NCBI RefSeq assembly: GCF_000171235.2
Contig: NZ_ABEA03000104.1
Span: 35,001-99,000, forward strand
DNA length: 64,000 bases
Direction: 5' to 3'
DNA from: Geminisphaera colitermitum TAV2
Lineage (GTDB): Bacteria > Verrucomicrobiota > Verrucomicrobiia > Opitutales > Opitutaceae
This document shows positions 55,201 to 63,580 of this stretch, piece after piece. A model generated the notes under the pieces. It saw only the letters and a program-made list of their open reading frames with translations. It had not been told where the DNA came from and ran no database searches. Position 1 is the first letter of the stretch, and the number at the start of each line of letters is the position of its first letter. The position numbers and the translations under genes were made by a program.

Positions 55201-55661
55201 ACAATATCCCATTTGACGAAACCCTCTTGCTGGACATTCACCGCAAGATCGCCGCCCCCTTTGTTCCTGACTGGGCAGGACGCTGGCGTGACATCCCGGT
55301 GACCGTCGGCAACTGGACGCCTCCACCGCCCCATGAAGTGTCCGTTCAGATGCGTAATTATTTTCAGGATACAAAAACCCGATGGGAATATTTTGCGGGA
55401 GACCTCACCGATCAGACCTTGGAAATGCTCGCCTTCATTGAAGGCCGGTTTCTCAGCATTCATCCCTTTCAAGATTTTAACGGGCGGGTAATCCGGCTTT
55501 TTTTACGCATTGTGCTTCGTCGTCTTGATTTCCCCCGCCTCGATCTTGAGCCGGAGTCCGACTACCTTCGGCAAACCTATTTTCGTGCGCTTGAAGCAGC
55601 GGACAAATCCGATTGGACGCCGCTCATGAAAATCTGGGAATCCCGCATCACCCAATCCTGA
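52293..55661 (+). CDS. cas3: CRISPR helicase-nuclease Cas3 (type I-G style) with in-frame C-terminal Fic domain
   Basis: The frame encodes 1122 residues. Residues 1-870 are Cas3 with the domain order of type I-G (I-U): helicase first (motif I TGLGKT at 41-46, motif II DETQ at 183-186, motif VI QRFGRCNR at 404-411), then the HD nuclease (WHDTGK with H681/D682; HH at 759-760) ending in FRLAWLETLLRAAD. Residues of about 872-935 read as low-sense sequence and cover a second, better frame (see 54928). From about 936 (RYIETTQGIL) a Fic domain runs to the stop, with the loop HPFQDFNGRVIR at 1057-1068, where Phe replaces the usual Gly/Ala. C17 and C12 tracts lie in the frame. It unwinds and cuts target DNA; the Fic part may modify proteins with AMP. 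Confidence 0.88.
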   Translation: MPPYADFFHAATGNAPYDYQTRLACAAPDTPCCSQLITIPTGLGKTAAVVIAWLWNRAILQKEDWPRRLVYCLPMRTLVEQTRGEVSKWIGNLIDHADKLGLAPSIREQLIWLRDHSPVILMGGEENDDARREWDIYPERPAILIGTQDMLLSRALNRGYGMTRARWPMHFGLLNNDALWVLDETQLMGVGVRTSAQLEGLRQRLGLAANSVTWWASATLDQRLLVTPDHLTLPPILALGENDHASTSVSARTHSNKKLAPLADSQSTPLTLTADSAKIVAPYIDTLTATILEKHQPGTLTIVILNRVNRARDLYATLEKTLRPARKSAALATSASANANDTPELTLIHSRFRPMEREKLTATLNSPPPPPGKILIATQAIEAGVDISARTLITELASWSSLVQRFGRCNRKGEYNPTGGADILWINLESPPGDAKTADSLALPYTPEQLNIARALLRQTTDASPAALEKLHAEEALPETSILRCKDLVELFDTTPDLSGLDIDVGRYIRDGEDRDVQLFWRELPKTDKNTSAAPLPEIQPQRPELVRVSVADFKKFADKNKGDKNIWKWVPLEGEWQEFRDTWRIAPGQIYLINATCGGYSETLGWTGEKTKEPIPLPPPPTAKPAPRDGAHDDESQLANTYQSIEQHTEAVLRALDEKLQTLPAAAPWTAQLITAARWHDTGKAHASFQHYLTQSRDDIPETLRDRYLAKSTWLPGVKNERPQFRHELASTLAWLQFSANTHDRETQNLVAWLIATHHGKVRLSLRAFPGERPPDSDCLYARGVWQDDPLPGDPTKTLSIEEVPLDSSTPLKLDLTPMQMGDASDGTPSWTTRMLALRDAPTLGIFRLAWLETLLRAADAEGSRLVTNTNQTTVSPHDLAAKSSTMENPSAGAESSCFLERDSGGRRAQHGIRTGAGQPQNASGAPRPDRATRYIETTQGILSNAQLAPLVAREIETVEAAIYKGDYDNIPFDETLLLDIHRKIAAPFVPDWAGRWRDIPVTVGNWTPPPPHEVSVQMRNYFQDTKTRWEYFAGDLTDQTLEMLAFIEGRFLSIHPFQDFNGRVIRLFLRIVLRRLDFPRLDLEPESDYLRQTYFRALEAADKSDWTPLMKIWESRITQS
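53389..53405. repeat. C17 homopolymer inside cas3
   Basis: Seventeen C encode a Pro run between helicase lobes, just before the G-K-I-L-I-A-T-Q strand. As read the frame is intact. A one-base slip would remove the later helicase motifs and the HD nuclease. A further C12 lies at 54147-54158. Confidence 0.9.
54928..55125 (+). CDS. small ORF with a Fic-inhibitor-like motif, overlapping cas3-fic in another frame
   Basis: The product has 65 residues: MTWQQKVQQWRTLPQEQ at the start, then VARSMAFEQEPVSLRMLQ and HHARIEPP. The S-M-A-F-E-Q segment (residues 33-38) is close to the (S/T)xxxE(G/N) motif that blocks Fic active sites, either in a separate antitoxin (VbhA type) or at the N-terminus of the Fic protein. 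It is the right thing in the right place, but one frame away from the Fic domain. In the third frame a stop codon overlaps its ATG (ATGA). It is either a true overlapping antitoxin gene or the N-terminus of the Fic protein cut off by one missing base near 55085-55120. Confidence 0.6.
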   Translation: MTWQQKVQQWRTLPQEQKAHVFWNGIPEDVARSMAFEQEPVSLRMLQEHHARIEPPAILKQRKAS

Positions 55662-55718
55662 CTTGTCCATCCTCCCCCCCCCCTGCCTGCACACGTTTGC
55701 TCAATCCCCCTCTTTTTT

Positions 55719-56942
55719 ATGAACAATTCCATCACAGCCACCTTCCGAGTTACCACGCCGATGTTTCTTGGCGGAGCCAATCCCAACGGGGAAGCCGAAC
55801 TGCGCCCTGCCAGCATCAAAGGCGCACTGCGCTTCTGGTGGCGGGCACTGATGTGGGGACGCGGCATCCAAAACGTGGAGGAGCTTCACAAACAAGAGGC
55901 AGCGCTCTTCGGCAGCAGCGATACGGGACAAAGCCGCGTCTGGCTCTCCGTCGAAAGTGAAAACCTACCCCAAATAATTCCCATCGGCAGCGTGTTAAAC
56001 GCCCAAGGATCGGGTGCCGTCTCCGGAAAAGACGATGCAGTCGGCGACGGTGCGCGATACTTTGGCTACGGGCTTGAGTCCACCAAGAAAAACACAAAGG
56101 CGGGCCAGCTCACCCGTCCGTGTTTCGCCGTGCCGTTCGAGTTCACAGTAAGCGTTTCCTTCGCCAAACAAACATCCGGCGAGGAAATCCGCGCTGTTGC
56201 CGACGCGCTCAAACTGCTCGGACTTTGCGGTGGTCTCGGTAGCCGCAGTCGGCGCGGCTACGGCTCGTTGACGCTGAGGCAATTGTCCGGCGCAGAAACT
56301 TGGGCAGCACCAAGAAATACCGCCGCATTCACGCACGCCTTGAACCTTCTGTTCCCTCGCCAAACCTCCCGAAACACTTCCACACCGCTTTGGACTGCAT
56401 TCGCCGCCGGGAACAGCCAGGTTCTTTTGCTCCAAGACGAATCTAAATACGCTCCATTGGAAACGCTCTCTGAAATCGGACGCGATTTGGTGTTCTTCCG
56501 CAGTTGGGGACACGAGGGAAAGGTCCTTCGCGAACCTCGCGAAGGGAACTTCAAACACGATCACGACTTGATGAAACAATTCCCAAATCAGCGGCGCACT
56601 CACCCGCAACGTGTCGCGTTTGGACTTCCGCAAAATTACGGAAAACGCGATTCTGACAGCGTAAAACCCGCCGAACACGACTTTGACCGCCGCGCTTCGG
56701 CACTTTTTTTCCACATTCACCAAGCCGGGCCAGACGACGCGCCACTCGGCGTGTTGACCTTCCTGCCATCACTATTTCTTCCGCCCAACCACGACAAAAT
56801 TTCCGTCGGTGGCATGAATGTTCCACTCGGTAACAATGGCGGCGTGGCATTCTGGAAACCCGTGACGGACTTTCTGACCCGCCTTCAAAACGGCAGCGGA
56901 AAAGTTAAATTTACCAACCCCCAACTTTGGCAGCACTCATGA
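55719..56942 (+). CDS. cmr1: type III-B CRISPR RAMP protein Cmr1
   Basis: The product has 407 residues. The N-terminus has the Cmr1 pattern, ATFRVTTPMFLGGANPNGEA, ELRPASIKGALRFWWRALMW, and the Gly-rich loop LCGGLGSRSRRGYGSLTLRQ. It is a Cas7-like subunit at the head of the Cmr complex, which binds the 3' part of the crRNA-target duplex. It starts 57 bases after the cas3-fic stop codon, with a C10 tract (55674-55683) in the gap. The last codons overlap cmr2 by four bases. Confidence 0.92.
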   Translation: MNNSITATFRVTTPMFLGGANPNGEAELRPASIKGALRFWWRALMWGRGIQNVEELHKQEAALFGSSDTGQSRVWLSVESENLPQIIPIGSVLNAQGSGAVSGKDDAVGDGARYFGYGLESTKKNTKAGQLTRPCFAVPFEFTVSVSFAKQTSGEEIRAVADALKLLGLCGGLGSRSRRGYGSLTLRQLSGAETWAAPRNTAAFTHALNLLFPRQTSRNTSTPLWTAFAAGNSQVLLLQDESKYAPLETLSEIGRDLVFFRSWGHEGKVLREPREGNFKHDHDLMKQFPNQRRTHPQRVAFGLPQNYGKRDSDSVKPAEHDFDRRASALFFHIHQAGPDDAPLGVLTFLPSLFLPPNHDKISVGGMNVPLGNNGGVAFWKPVTDFLTRLQNGSGKVKFTNPQLWQHS

Positions 56943-58780
56943 GCACCCACCTGCACTTCACCTTTGGCCCGGTTCAGGGCTTTGTCGCGCAAGCGCGACG
57001 CACACGCGACCTTTTTTCCGGTTCGTTTTTGCTCTCGCACCTCGCGAGAGCCGCAATGAAAGCGACCAACGACGCTGGCGGAAAAATCCTCCTGCCAAAA
57101 TTCGACGCGCTCCAAAAACTTGCCGACGACCCCAACACAAAACACGGCGGCGCACCCAACCGTTTTGTCGCCGAATTTTCCGACGAAAATGCCGCCGCCA
57201 CCGCCGCCCGATCAGCCACCAAAGCATTGCAGGATGAGTGGCAAAAAATCGCCGCCGTTGTCTGGAAAAAGTTCCTCGCCCCAGTCGCCCCTTTCAGTGC
57301 CGTCACCGGCGCGTCCGCCACCGAAATCTGGGAACGCCAAACCGAGAATTTCTGGGAAATCTCATGGGCAATCGGCACACCTGACAAAAATGGAAATCCC
57401 GACGGCAGCCTCCTCGACCGCCGCAAAAACTGGCGCACGCCACCACTCACCACCGAAGGCGGCGACCATTGCACGCTCATGCCGGATTATCAGGAACTCT
57501 CCGGTTTCATCCGCTCGCAACAACGCTCCAAACAAGATGTCTTCTGGGCAAAACTCCGCGCCAACGCCGCCGCCATAACGCACAACGCGCTCAACCTCGA
57601 TCCCGACGAACGCCTCTGCGCCATCGCCTTCGTCAAACGCTTCTTCCCCGACATCGCCAAAGAAACCATCGGGCGTAACCTCGACGCCTCCACATGGCCG
57701 TCAACGGCAGACATCGCCGCCGCGCCGTGGCTTCGCAAAATCAAGAGCAACAAGGACGCCGCCGCCATCCTCAACAAGCACTCAGAATTCAAGTTCGCCC
57801 ACGTCGGAAACTTCCTCAACCGCACCGCGCTCGAAAACGAACGCGACACGCCGTTGACCCCCGAACGCCGCAGGGAATTGAAAGCAGCACTTTCACAGTT
57901 GGAAGAACTCACCAAAGACCGCGCCGGAAATTTTTACGCAGTGCTGCTCATGGACGGCGACAGCATGGGAAAACTTCTCCGCAAACACGGCGCGGCAAAC
58001 GTCACCACCGCGCTCACAGCATTTTCCGCCGCGACGCCCGCCATCGTCAAAAACCACGACAGCGAATGCGTCTATGCTGGCGGCGATGACCTGCTCGCAC
58101 TCTTACCGCTCGACAAGGCACTCTCCTGTGCCGCCGTCATCCGCAATCACTACACGGCAACATTTGCCGAAAAACTTCCCGATGCCGCCGCCACCATTTC
58201 CGGTGCCGTCGTTTTCGCGCATTACCACGCACCGTTGCGCCGCGTGCTGCACCACGCCCACCAGCGGCTCGAAAACGACGCCAAAGAAGGTGCCGGACGC
58301 GATGCCATCGCAATCTCCGTTCTGAAACCAGGCGGCACCACCTGCCAATGGGTAGGCAAATTCGACCGCTTCCTCACCACCAACCCCGACACCAACGCTC
58401 CCGAAAATTGCTTCACCCCGCTCATCAAAAAATTCCGCGACGACACCAACGACGGCACCAGCGCTGGCACAGGTGGTGTCACCATCAGCTCAAAGTTTCT
58501 CTACAACCTGCGCACGCGCTTCGCGGATTTCAGCGGCACCCGCAGTGATTTCGTCAGACTCTTCACCGCCGAACTCATTCACGGTCGGCTCGACAAAGAC
58601 CCTGGCAAAGCCAAACAACAACGCGAAGCCGCCGCCGCGCTCATGGAAAAACTCACCGACCTCTGTATCCCGAACCCAACTACCACTGCCGAGCAGCCAA
58701 AACCACTATTCAAACTCGACTTCGACTGTGCCCGTCTCGTGCGCTTCCTCGCGCTCGACGGAAAGGAAGGCAACGAATGA
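56939..58780 (+). CDS. cmr2: type III-B Cas10 subunit Cmr2, without a visible HD domain
   Basis: The product has 613 residues from the ATG at 56939. It opens with HFTFGPVQGFVAQARRTRDL, the first palm of Cas10, and carries the second palm with VYAGGDDLLALLPL; G-G-D-D is at residues 381-384. Cmr2 proteins are often 800-1000 residues and many have an N-terminal HD DNase; no H-D pair of that type is seen here. It should still make cyclic oligoadenylates on target RNA binding. The TGA overlaps the next ATG by four bases. Confidence 0.92.
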   Translation: MSTHLHFTFGPVQGFVAQARRTRDLFSGSFLLSHLARAAMKATNDAGGKILLPKFDALQKLADDPNTKHGGAPNRFVAEFSDENAAATAARSATKALQDEWQKIAAVVWKKFLAPVAPFSAVTGASATEIWERQTENFWEISWAIGTPDKNGNPDGSLLDRRKNWRTPPLTTEGGDHCTLMPDYQELSGFIRSQQRSKQDVFWAKLRANAAAITHNALNLDPDERLCAIAFVKRFFPDIAKETIGRNLDASTWPSTADIAAAPWLRKIKSNKDAAAILNKHSEFKFAHVGNFLNRTALENERDTPLTPERRRELKAALSQLEELTKDRAGNFYAVLLMDGDSMGKLLRKHGAANVTTALTAFSAATPAIVKNHDSECVYAGGDDLLALLPLDKALSCAAVIRNHYTATFAEKLPDAAATISGAVVFAHYHAPLRRVLHHAHQRLENDAKEGAGRDAIAISVLKPGGTTCQWVGKFDRFLTTNPDTNAPENCFTPLIKKFRDDTNDGTSAGTGGVTISSKFLYNLRTRFADFSGTRSDFVRLFTAELIHGRLDKDPGKAKQQREAAAALMEKLTDLCIPNPTTTAEQPKPLFKLDFDCARLVRFLALDGKEGNE

Positions 58781-59922
58781 ACATGCACTACTACACACTT
58801 ACTCCGCAAGACGCCTGGTTTTTCCGCGACGGACGCCCCTACAACCACGGCGAATCCAATCAAGCCGACGCCCTCTCCCAATTCCCGCCGTCACCGCGCA
58901 CCATCACTGGCGCCCTTCGCGCCGCACTCGCCCGCGCCAACGGCTGGAACGGCACAGGACGCTGGATTCCCGAATTAAACACCGCTTTCGGCAAAGACGC
59001 AGACAACCTCGCCAAACTCCAATTTTGCGCCCCGTTTCTCATCCGCGAAAACAACCCCCTTTGGTCCGCGCCGCTCCATTTCCTCGGAAAGCGCGAAAAG
59101 AAAAGCGACAAATGGACACCCGCCGCCTTCCTGCGCCCTGCCGCCACACGCACACTCACCGACCAAGGCCCCATCTTCCTGCCAGAGAAAACACACACCG
59201 ATTTGGACGGACTCAAAACCGCCGAATCCGCGTGGCTCACCACCACAGGACTGGCCACCGTGCTCAACGGCGAACTGCCCGCCTCAACCGAAATCTTTTT
59301 CTCTGGCGACCTCTGGGAACGCGAAAACCGCGTCGGACTCAAACGCGACGCCATCACCAAACAAGTCGGCGAAGGCGACCTTTACAGACCCGGCTTTATC
59401 CGACTCGCCCGCCACGTCGCCCTCGGCGTCGGCATCGCCGGAGTGCCTGACGGAATGAAAGCACCGGAAACATTGTTCCCCTTCGGTGGCGAAGGGCGGC
59501 TCGCCATTTGCAAAAACGCCCCAGACTTCCCCAACAATGCGCCGTTCCCACCAGCACCAGCACGGGAAACATTTTCCACCAACGCCAACGCCACCACCGA
59601 CGATGCCACCCGCAAAGTCGAGTTCGCCATCATCGCCCTCACGCCGCTGACGGCATTGAAAAACCTCGCCGAAACGCTCGGCAGCGGCGCAGAAATCGTT
59701 TCCGCCTGCGTTGGCAAACCCGTAAAAATCGGCGGCTGGGATTCGCTGAAAAATGAGCCCCTCCCGCTCGAACCGTTTCATCCCGCAGGCAGCGTCTGGT
59801 TCTGCCGCGCCAGCAATGACGCTTTTGACGCCATCCACTCCAAGCACGGCACCTGGCTCGGAGAACCCCGTCACACCGCGCACGGACTCGGACAAATCCT
59901 CATCGCCCGCTGGCCACATTGA
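58777..59922 (+). CDS. cmr3: type III-B CRISPR protein Cmr3
   Basis: The product has 381 residues. The signature is at the N-terminus: YTLTPQDAWFFRDGRPYNHG, then FPPSPRTITGALRAALARAN. PGFIRLARHVALGVGIAGVP lies in the second half. It is the Cas5-like subunit that grips the 5' handle of crRNA next to Cmr2. It overlaps cmr2 by four bases. A C9 tract (59936-59944) lies in the 65-base gap before cmr4. Confidence 0.92.
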   Translation: MNMHYYTLTPQDAWFFRDGRPYNHGESNQADALSQFPPSPRTITGALRAALARANGWNGTGRWIPELNTAFGKDADNLAKLQFCAPFLIRENNPLWSAPLHFLGKREKKSDKWTPAAFLRPAATRTLTDQGPIFLPEKTHTDLDGLKTAESAWLTTTGLATVLNGELPASTEIFFSGDLWERENRVGLKRDAITKQVGEGDLYRPGFIRLARHVALGVGIAGVPDGMKAPETLFPFGGEGRLAICKNAPDFPNNAPFPPAPARETFSTNANATTDDATRKVEFAIIALTPLTALKNLAETLGSGAEIVSACVGKPVKIGGWDSLKNEPLPLEPFHPAGSVWFCRASNDAFDAIHSKHGTWLGEPRHTAHGLGQILIARWPH

Positions 59923-59987
59923 TTCGTCCGTCCGTCCCCCCCCCTTTCTTTTCACATTCAACAATCCGAAAAAAACAAACCATTACC

Positions 59988-60851
59988 ATGAACTCACTCA
60001 TCCTTGGCCTCTTGGCCGAAACATCCATTCACCCCGGTGCCGGGCAATCCTTTGGCATCGTGGATTTGCCCGTGGCCCGTGAAGCCGCGACCGATTACCC
60101 GGTCATTCCTGGTTCGAGCGTGAAAGGCGCGCTGCTCGCACTTGCAAAGGAATCTGAGAGACTTGACGAACCCACCTGCCACCGCGTTTTCGGCAAAGCC
60201 GACAAGGATGGGAACACGGGCAACGCTGGTGCCTTACTCGTCTCCGACGCCCGACTCCTCCTGCTCCCCGTGCGCAGCCTCTCCTCCGCCTACAAATGGG
60301 TTACATGTCCTCACCTGCTGGAACGCTGGCAGCGCGATTCCAAACGCGCCGATGAAAAGTCCACCGTAGCAAAGCCAATCCCACCAGTGCAGGTGGCCAC
60401 GGAAAAATACCTCGGAGAAAAACCCGCCTCAGACGCTGCGAATCTTTTCCTTGAAGAACGCCAATTCACCCACGCTGGCCCTTTGCCCCCTGACTTATTG
60501 AAAGCCCTTGCCGCGCTCTTTCCGTCGAGTGCCCGCGAAACCGCCGCCCGCCTCCCCGACCAACTTGTCATCCTGAACGACGACGATTTCGCGTGGTTCG
60601 TCCGTTACGGACTACCCGTCCAAGCCCGCAACGTCCTCGACAAAAACAAAACCAGCGAAAACCTCTGGTATGAGGAAAGCATCCCCGCCGATTCCCTCTT
60701 TTACCTGCTGCTCGCCGAGCGAGCCGATGCCCTCACCGCCATCACGCAGATTTTCAAAGACCGCCCCTACCTCCAACTCGGCGGCAACGAAACCGTCGGC
60801 ATGGGCTGGTTCTCCGTGAACACCAAAAACACGAAAGGAGGTACCGCATGA
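59988..60851 (+). CDS. cmr4: type III-B CRISPR RAMP protein Cmr4
   Basis: The product has 287 residues from the ATG at 59988. AETSIHPGAGQSFGIVDLPV, AREAATDYPVIPGSSVKGAL and the C-terminal LQLGGNETVGMGWFSV are the Cmr4 hallmarks. The Asp in GIVDLPV is the probable catalytic residue that cuts target RNA at six-base steps. It is the backbone subunit present in several copies per complex. It overlaps cmr5 by four bases (ATGA). Confidence 0.94.
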   Translation: MNSLILGLLAETSIHPGAGQSFGIVDLPVAREAATDYPVIPGSSVKGALLALAKESERLDEPTCHRVFGKADKDGNTGNAGALLVSDARLLLLPVRSLSSAYKWVTCPHLLERWQRDSKRADEKSTVAKPIPPVQVATEKYLGEKPASDAANLFLEERQFTHAGPLPPDLLKALAALFPSSARETAARLPDQLVILNDDDFAWFVRYGLPVQARNVLDKNKTSENLWYEESIPADSLFYLLLAERADALTAITQIFKDRPYLQLGGNETVGMGWFSVNTKNTKGGTA

Positions 60852-61255
60852 GCCAAAGCCTCGCCCAACGCCGCGCTGCCCACGCGCTCGCCCGTGTTCA
60901 AGCCCGCGAACACGCGGGCAAAAGCACCTACGGCAACTACGTCGCCTACGTCTCCGCACTTCCGGCCACCATTCTCACAAACGGACTCGGACAAGCCGCC
61001 GCCACATTGCTTTCGCGGGCGAAGGGAAAGATGAAAGACGCCCACCACTTGCTCTACGACGACTTGGCTTCGTGGCTTTGTGGCGACGACTCCGTCGCGC
61101 CCTATCCCAAGCACAAAAGCAATGGTCGCTTGATGACCGCCATCACCACCAACACCGAAGCCGACTACCTCCGCGCCCAAGCCGAAGCACTCGCTTACCT
61201 CGTCTGGCTTAAAAAATTCGCCAACGCGTTTCTCGAACCCGGCAAACCCGATTAA
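60848..61255 (+). CDS. cmr5: type III-B small subunit Cmr5
   Basis: The product has 135 residues, all helical. SLAQRRAAHALARVQAREHA at the start, LPATILTNGLGQAAATLLSR, and LRAQAEALAYLVWLKKFANA at the end are typical of Cmr5, which lines the inner face of the Cmr4 filament and contacts target RNA. It overlaps cmr4 by four bases, and cmr6 follows after 19 bases. Confidence 0.93.
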   Translation: MSQSLAQRRAAHALARVQAREHAGKSTYGNYVAYVSALPATILTNGLGQAAATLLSRAKGKMKDAHHLLYDDLASWLCGDDSVAPYPKHKSNGRLMTAITTNTEADYLRAQAEALAYLVWLKKFANAFLEPGKPD

Positions 61256-61274
61256 CCAAAACCACCAAATACCC

Positions 61275-62471
61275 ATGAACACACCTTTGCCCAAAGCACT
61301 CATCCCGCCGTTGCCTTTGCCTACCGCCGCCAACACCGGTCTCTGGTTCGACAAGTTCTGCAACACTTGGCCTGACAACAAATGGGAACTGAAGAGCGAC
61401 AGCGACAAATCCGTTGATAACCCGAAATTGGCGTGGATAAAAACTGTCACTGCCGCCAAGCGCGGCATCGCCGCCTTGCTCACCGAGCACGCTACCCGCG
61501 CCGCCCGCCTTGCCGAAAAACTCGGCGGCACTCACCGCGTTTATACCACCACCTACCGTTTCGCCAGCGGACTCGGACGCGACCACCCCATCGAAAACGG
61601 ACTCACATGGCACCCCACCCTCGGCATCCCTTTTCTCCCCGGCTCCTCTGTAAAAGGAATGCTCCGCGCCTACGTTGAAAATCAGGAAGTCGTGACTTCG
61701 ACCAAAAAAAACCAAATCTTAAACCGAATCTTCGGTCCATCCGCGAACCCCTCCACTAAATCATCAGTTGGCAGCGTCATTTTTTTCGACGCCCTCCCTG
61801 CTGCCCCAGTCCAACTCAAAGCTGATGTAATGACGCCGCATTACGACGACTATTATCAAGATGAAACTGGCAAAACCATCCCCGGCGATTGGCATTCGCC
61901 CATCCCGATTCCCTTTCTTACTGTCGCCCCCGACCAGTCCTTTCAATTCGCCATCGCCCCAAGAACCCAAACAGACGAAGACAAAGCCGACTGCGAAAAA
62001 GTGCTCAACTGGCTTTCCGACGCCCTTCAAACCACCGGTGCCGGAGCCAAAACCGCCATCGGCTATGGGCGCTTCAAACGAGACGAAGAGACAGAAACGA
62101 GACTTGAAAAAGAGCGAGCGGACATCATGGCAAAGGAAGAATATCAAACCAAACTCATCTCCCTATCCCCCATCGCTCGGGAACTCGCGACCGCAGCGCA
62201 TGACGGAAATTGGGAATCGGACAAAAACAACTTTAACCAACAATTCTTTTTCAATGAAGCGTGGTTGTTGAAAATAGAAAAGTCACCCGAACCAGATATT
62301 CTCTCGGAAATAAAACGTCTGGTCGAAAAACATTATCCCGGTCTCCTTGCCAATCCGGACAAAACGCAAGGGAAGAAAAAAGGTTTCGCATTCAAGGAAA
62401 ACCCGCGGAAATCCGCAAAACGCCTTAACGCGCTTCTCAAAGCACCCCCTGACCCAAATACACTCTCATGA
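61275..62471 (+). CDS. cmr6: type III-B CRISPR RAMP protein Cmr6
   Basis: The product has 398 residues. YRFASGLGRDHPIENGLTWH, GIPFLPGSSVKGMLRAYVEN, and TTGAGAKTAIGYGRFKRDEE are the Cmr6 signatures (Gly-rich loop with G-x-G-x-F). It caps the Cas7-like filament next to Cmr1. The tail after residue 280 is Lys-rich and longer than average. The TGA overlaps the ATG of the CARF gene by four bases, so the effector is translated with the complex. Confidence 0.92.
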   Translation: MNTPLPKALIPPLPLPTAANTGLWFDKFCNTWPDNKWELKSDSDKSVDNPKLAWIKTVTAAKRGIAALLTEHATRAARLAEKLGGTHRVYTTTYRFASGLGRDHPIENGLTWHPTLGIPFLPGSSVKGMLRAYVENQEVVTSTKKNQILNRIFGPSANPSTKSSVGSVIFFDALPAAPVQLKADVMTPHYDDYYQDETGKTIPGDWHSPIPIPFLTVAPDQSFQFAIAPRTQTDEDKADCEKVLNWLSDALQTTGAGAKTAIGYGRFKRDEETETRLEKERADIMAKEEYQTKLISLSPIARELATAAHDGNWESDKNNFNQQFFFNEAWLLKIEKSPEPDILSEIKRLVEKHYPGLLANPDKTQGKKKGFAFKENPRKSAKRLNALLKAPPDPNTLS

Positions 62472-63580
62472 ATCACCTCATCCTCTCCACCTGCGGCACC
62501 AGCCTCCTGACAAACGAAGCCGACGACTACCTGCGGAAACTGCTCACCGAACACGCAAACGCGAAGACACCCGAAGAGTTGCCTGAGGCGGAACGCACAC
62601 GCATCATGGAACACCTCGGAAAACTGAAGACATACGTTGCAACCTTGTCCATTAAGGATGCCAAAAAAGCCTCGGCTGAACTGAACGGAATCCTCACCTT
62701 CTACGACAGCCAGCCCGCCGCCCACAAAACCGACACCCATTACCTGCTGGCTACAGACACATGGCTCGGAGAACGCAGTGCCGAACTCGTTAAAACATGG
62801 TTGTTAAAAAATGATTTTAGCGCAGTCACCACCCGCCGCCACAAAGACTTGCAAACAAGCGACTGGAAATACTTCCAAAGCGCACTCTCCGACCTCGTGA
62901 AATGGCTGGCTGATGAAATCGCACCACAACGCAATCCCAGCACGAAAGTCATCTTTAATCTCTCCGGCGGCTTTAAATCCGAAACTGGCTTCCTCCAAGC
63001 CCTCGGCATGTTCTACGCCGATGAAACGATCTATCTCTTTGAGCGTTCATCGGAATTGATGCGCATTCCCCGTCTGCCCGTGCGCATGGATGACGAAAAA
63101 TCTGTCTGTGACGACTTACGTGATTTTCGCCGCGCCTCGCTCGGACTTCCTGTGACCAATAACAAACACGGCATCTACTGGACGACACTGGATTTAGAAG
63201 GAACTCCAGAATGCACCTTCTCTGCATGGGGTGAACTCGTCTTCAAGCAACATCAGAACAGCCTCTACAAAAAAGAACTCTATCCGTCGCCCTCGGACAA
63301 AATCACCTTCGGACCAAACTTCGCTGAATCCTGCCGCCACGAGTCGCCCGACCACCTAAAACATATCAACCAGACAATTGACCAGCTCGCCAAATTCGCC
63401 GAGAGAGGCGATAACCCACGCTCGCTCGATTTCAAGTCACTGAAAGGCAAGCACCCCACTGGTGCCACGCACGAATGCGACGCATGGGCAGATGGCGCGG
63501 CAAAACGCATCTACTGCAAATACACATCTTCCGACAAATCCGTCATCGAACCTCTCAAATTAGGCAATGCCCTGCACTGA
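62468..63580 (+). CDS. CARF-domain effector with probable RelE-like C-terminal domain
   Basis: The product has 370 residues. Residues 1-220 form a CARF domain of the APE2256 type (LILSTCGTSLLTN at 4-16; FNLSGGFKSETGFLQALGMF at 163-182), which binds cyclic oligoadenylate made by Cmr2. No HEPN R-x4-6-H motif is seen in the second half. Instead, residues of about 275-370 show a strand, long helix, then strands (DKITFGPNFAESC; LKHINQTIDQLAKFAER; AKRIYCKYTSSDKSVIEPLK) like RelE-family mRNA interferases. CARF-RelE fusions (Cami1) are known. The RelE reading is an inference. It overlaps cmr6 by four bases. Confidence 0.78.
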   Translation: MNHLILSTCGTSLLTNEADDYLRKLLTEHANAKTPEELPEAERTRIMEHLGKLKTYVATLSIKDAKKASAELNGILTFYDSQPAAHKTDTHYLLATDTWLGERSAELVKTWLLKNDFSAVTTRRHKDLQTSDWKYFQSALSDLVKWLADEIAPQRNPSTKVIFNLSGGFKSETGFLQALGMFYADETIYLFERSSELMRIPRLPVRMDDEKSVCDDLRDFRRASLGLPVTNNKHGIYWTTLDLEGTPECTFSAWGELVFKQHQNSLYKKELYPSPSDKITFGPNFAESCRHESPDHLKHINQTIDQLAKFAERGDNPRSLDFKSLKGKHPTGATHECDAWADGAAKRIYCKYTSSDKSVIEPLKLGNALH

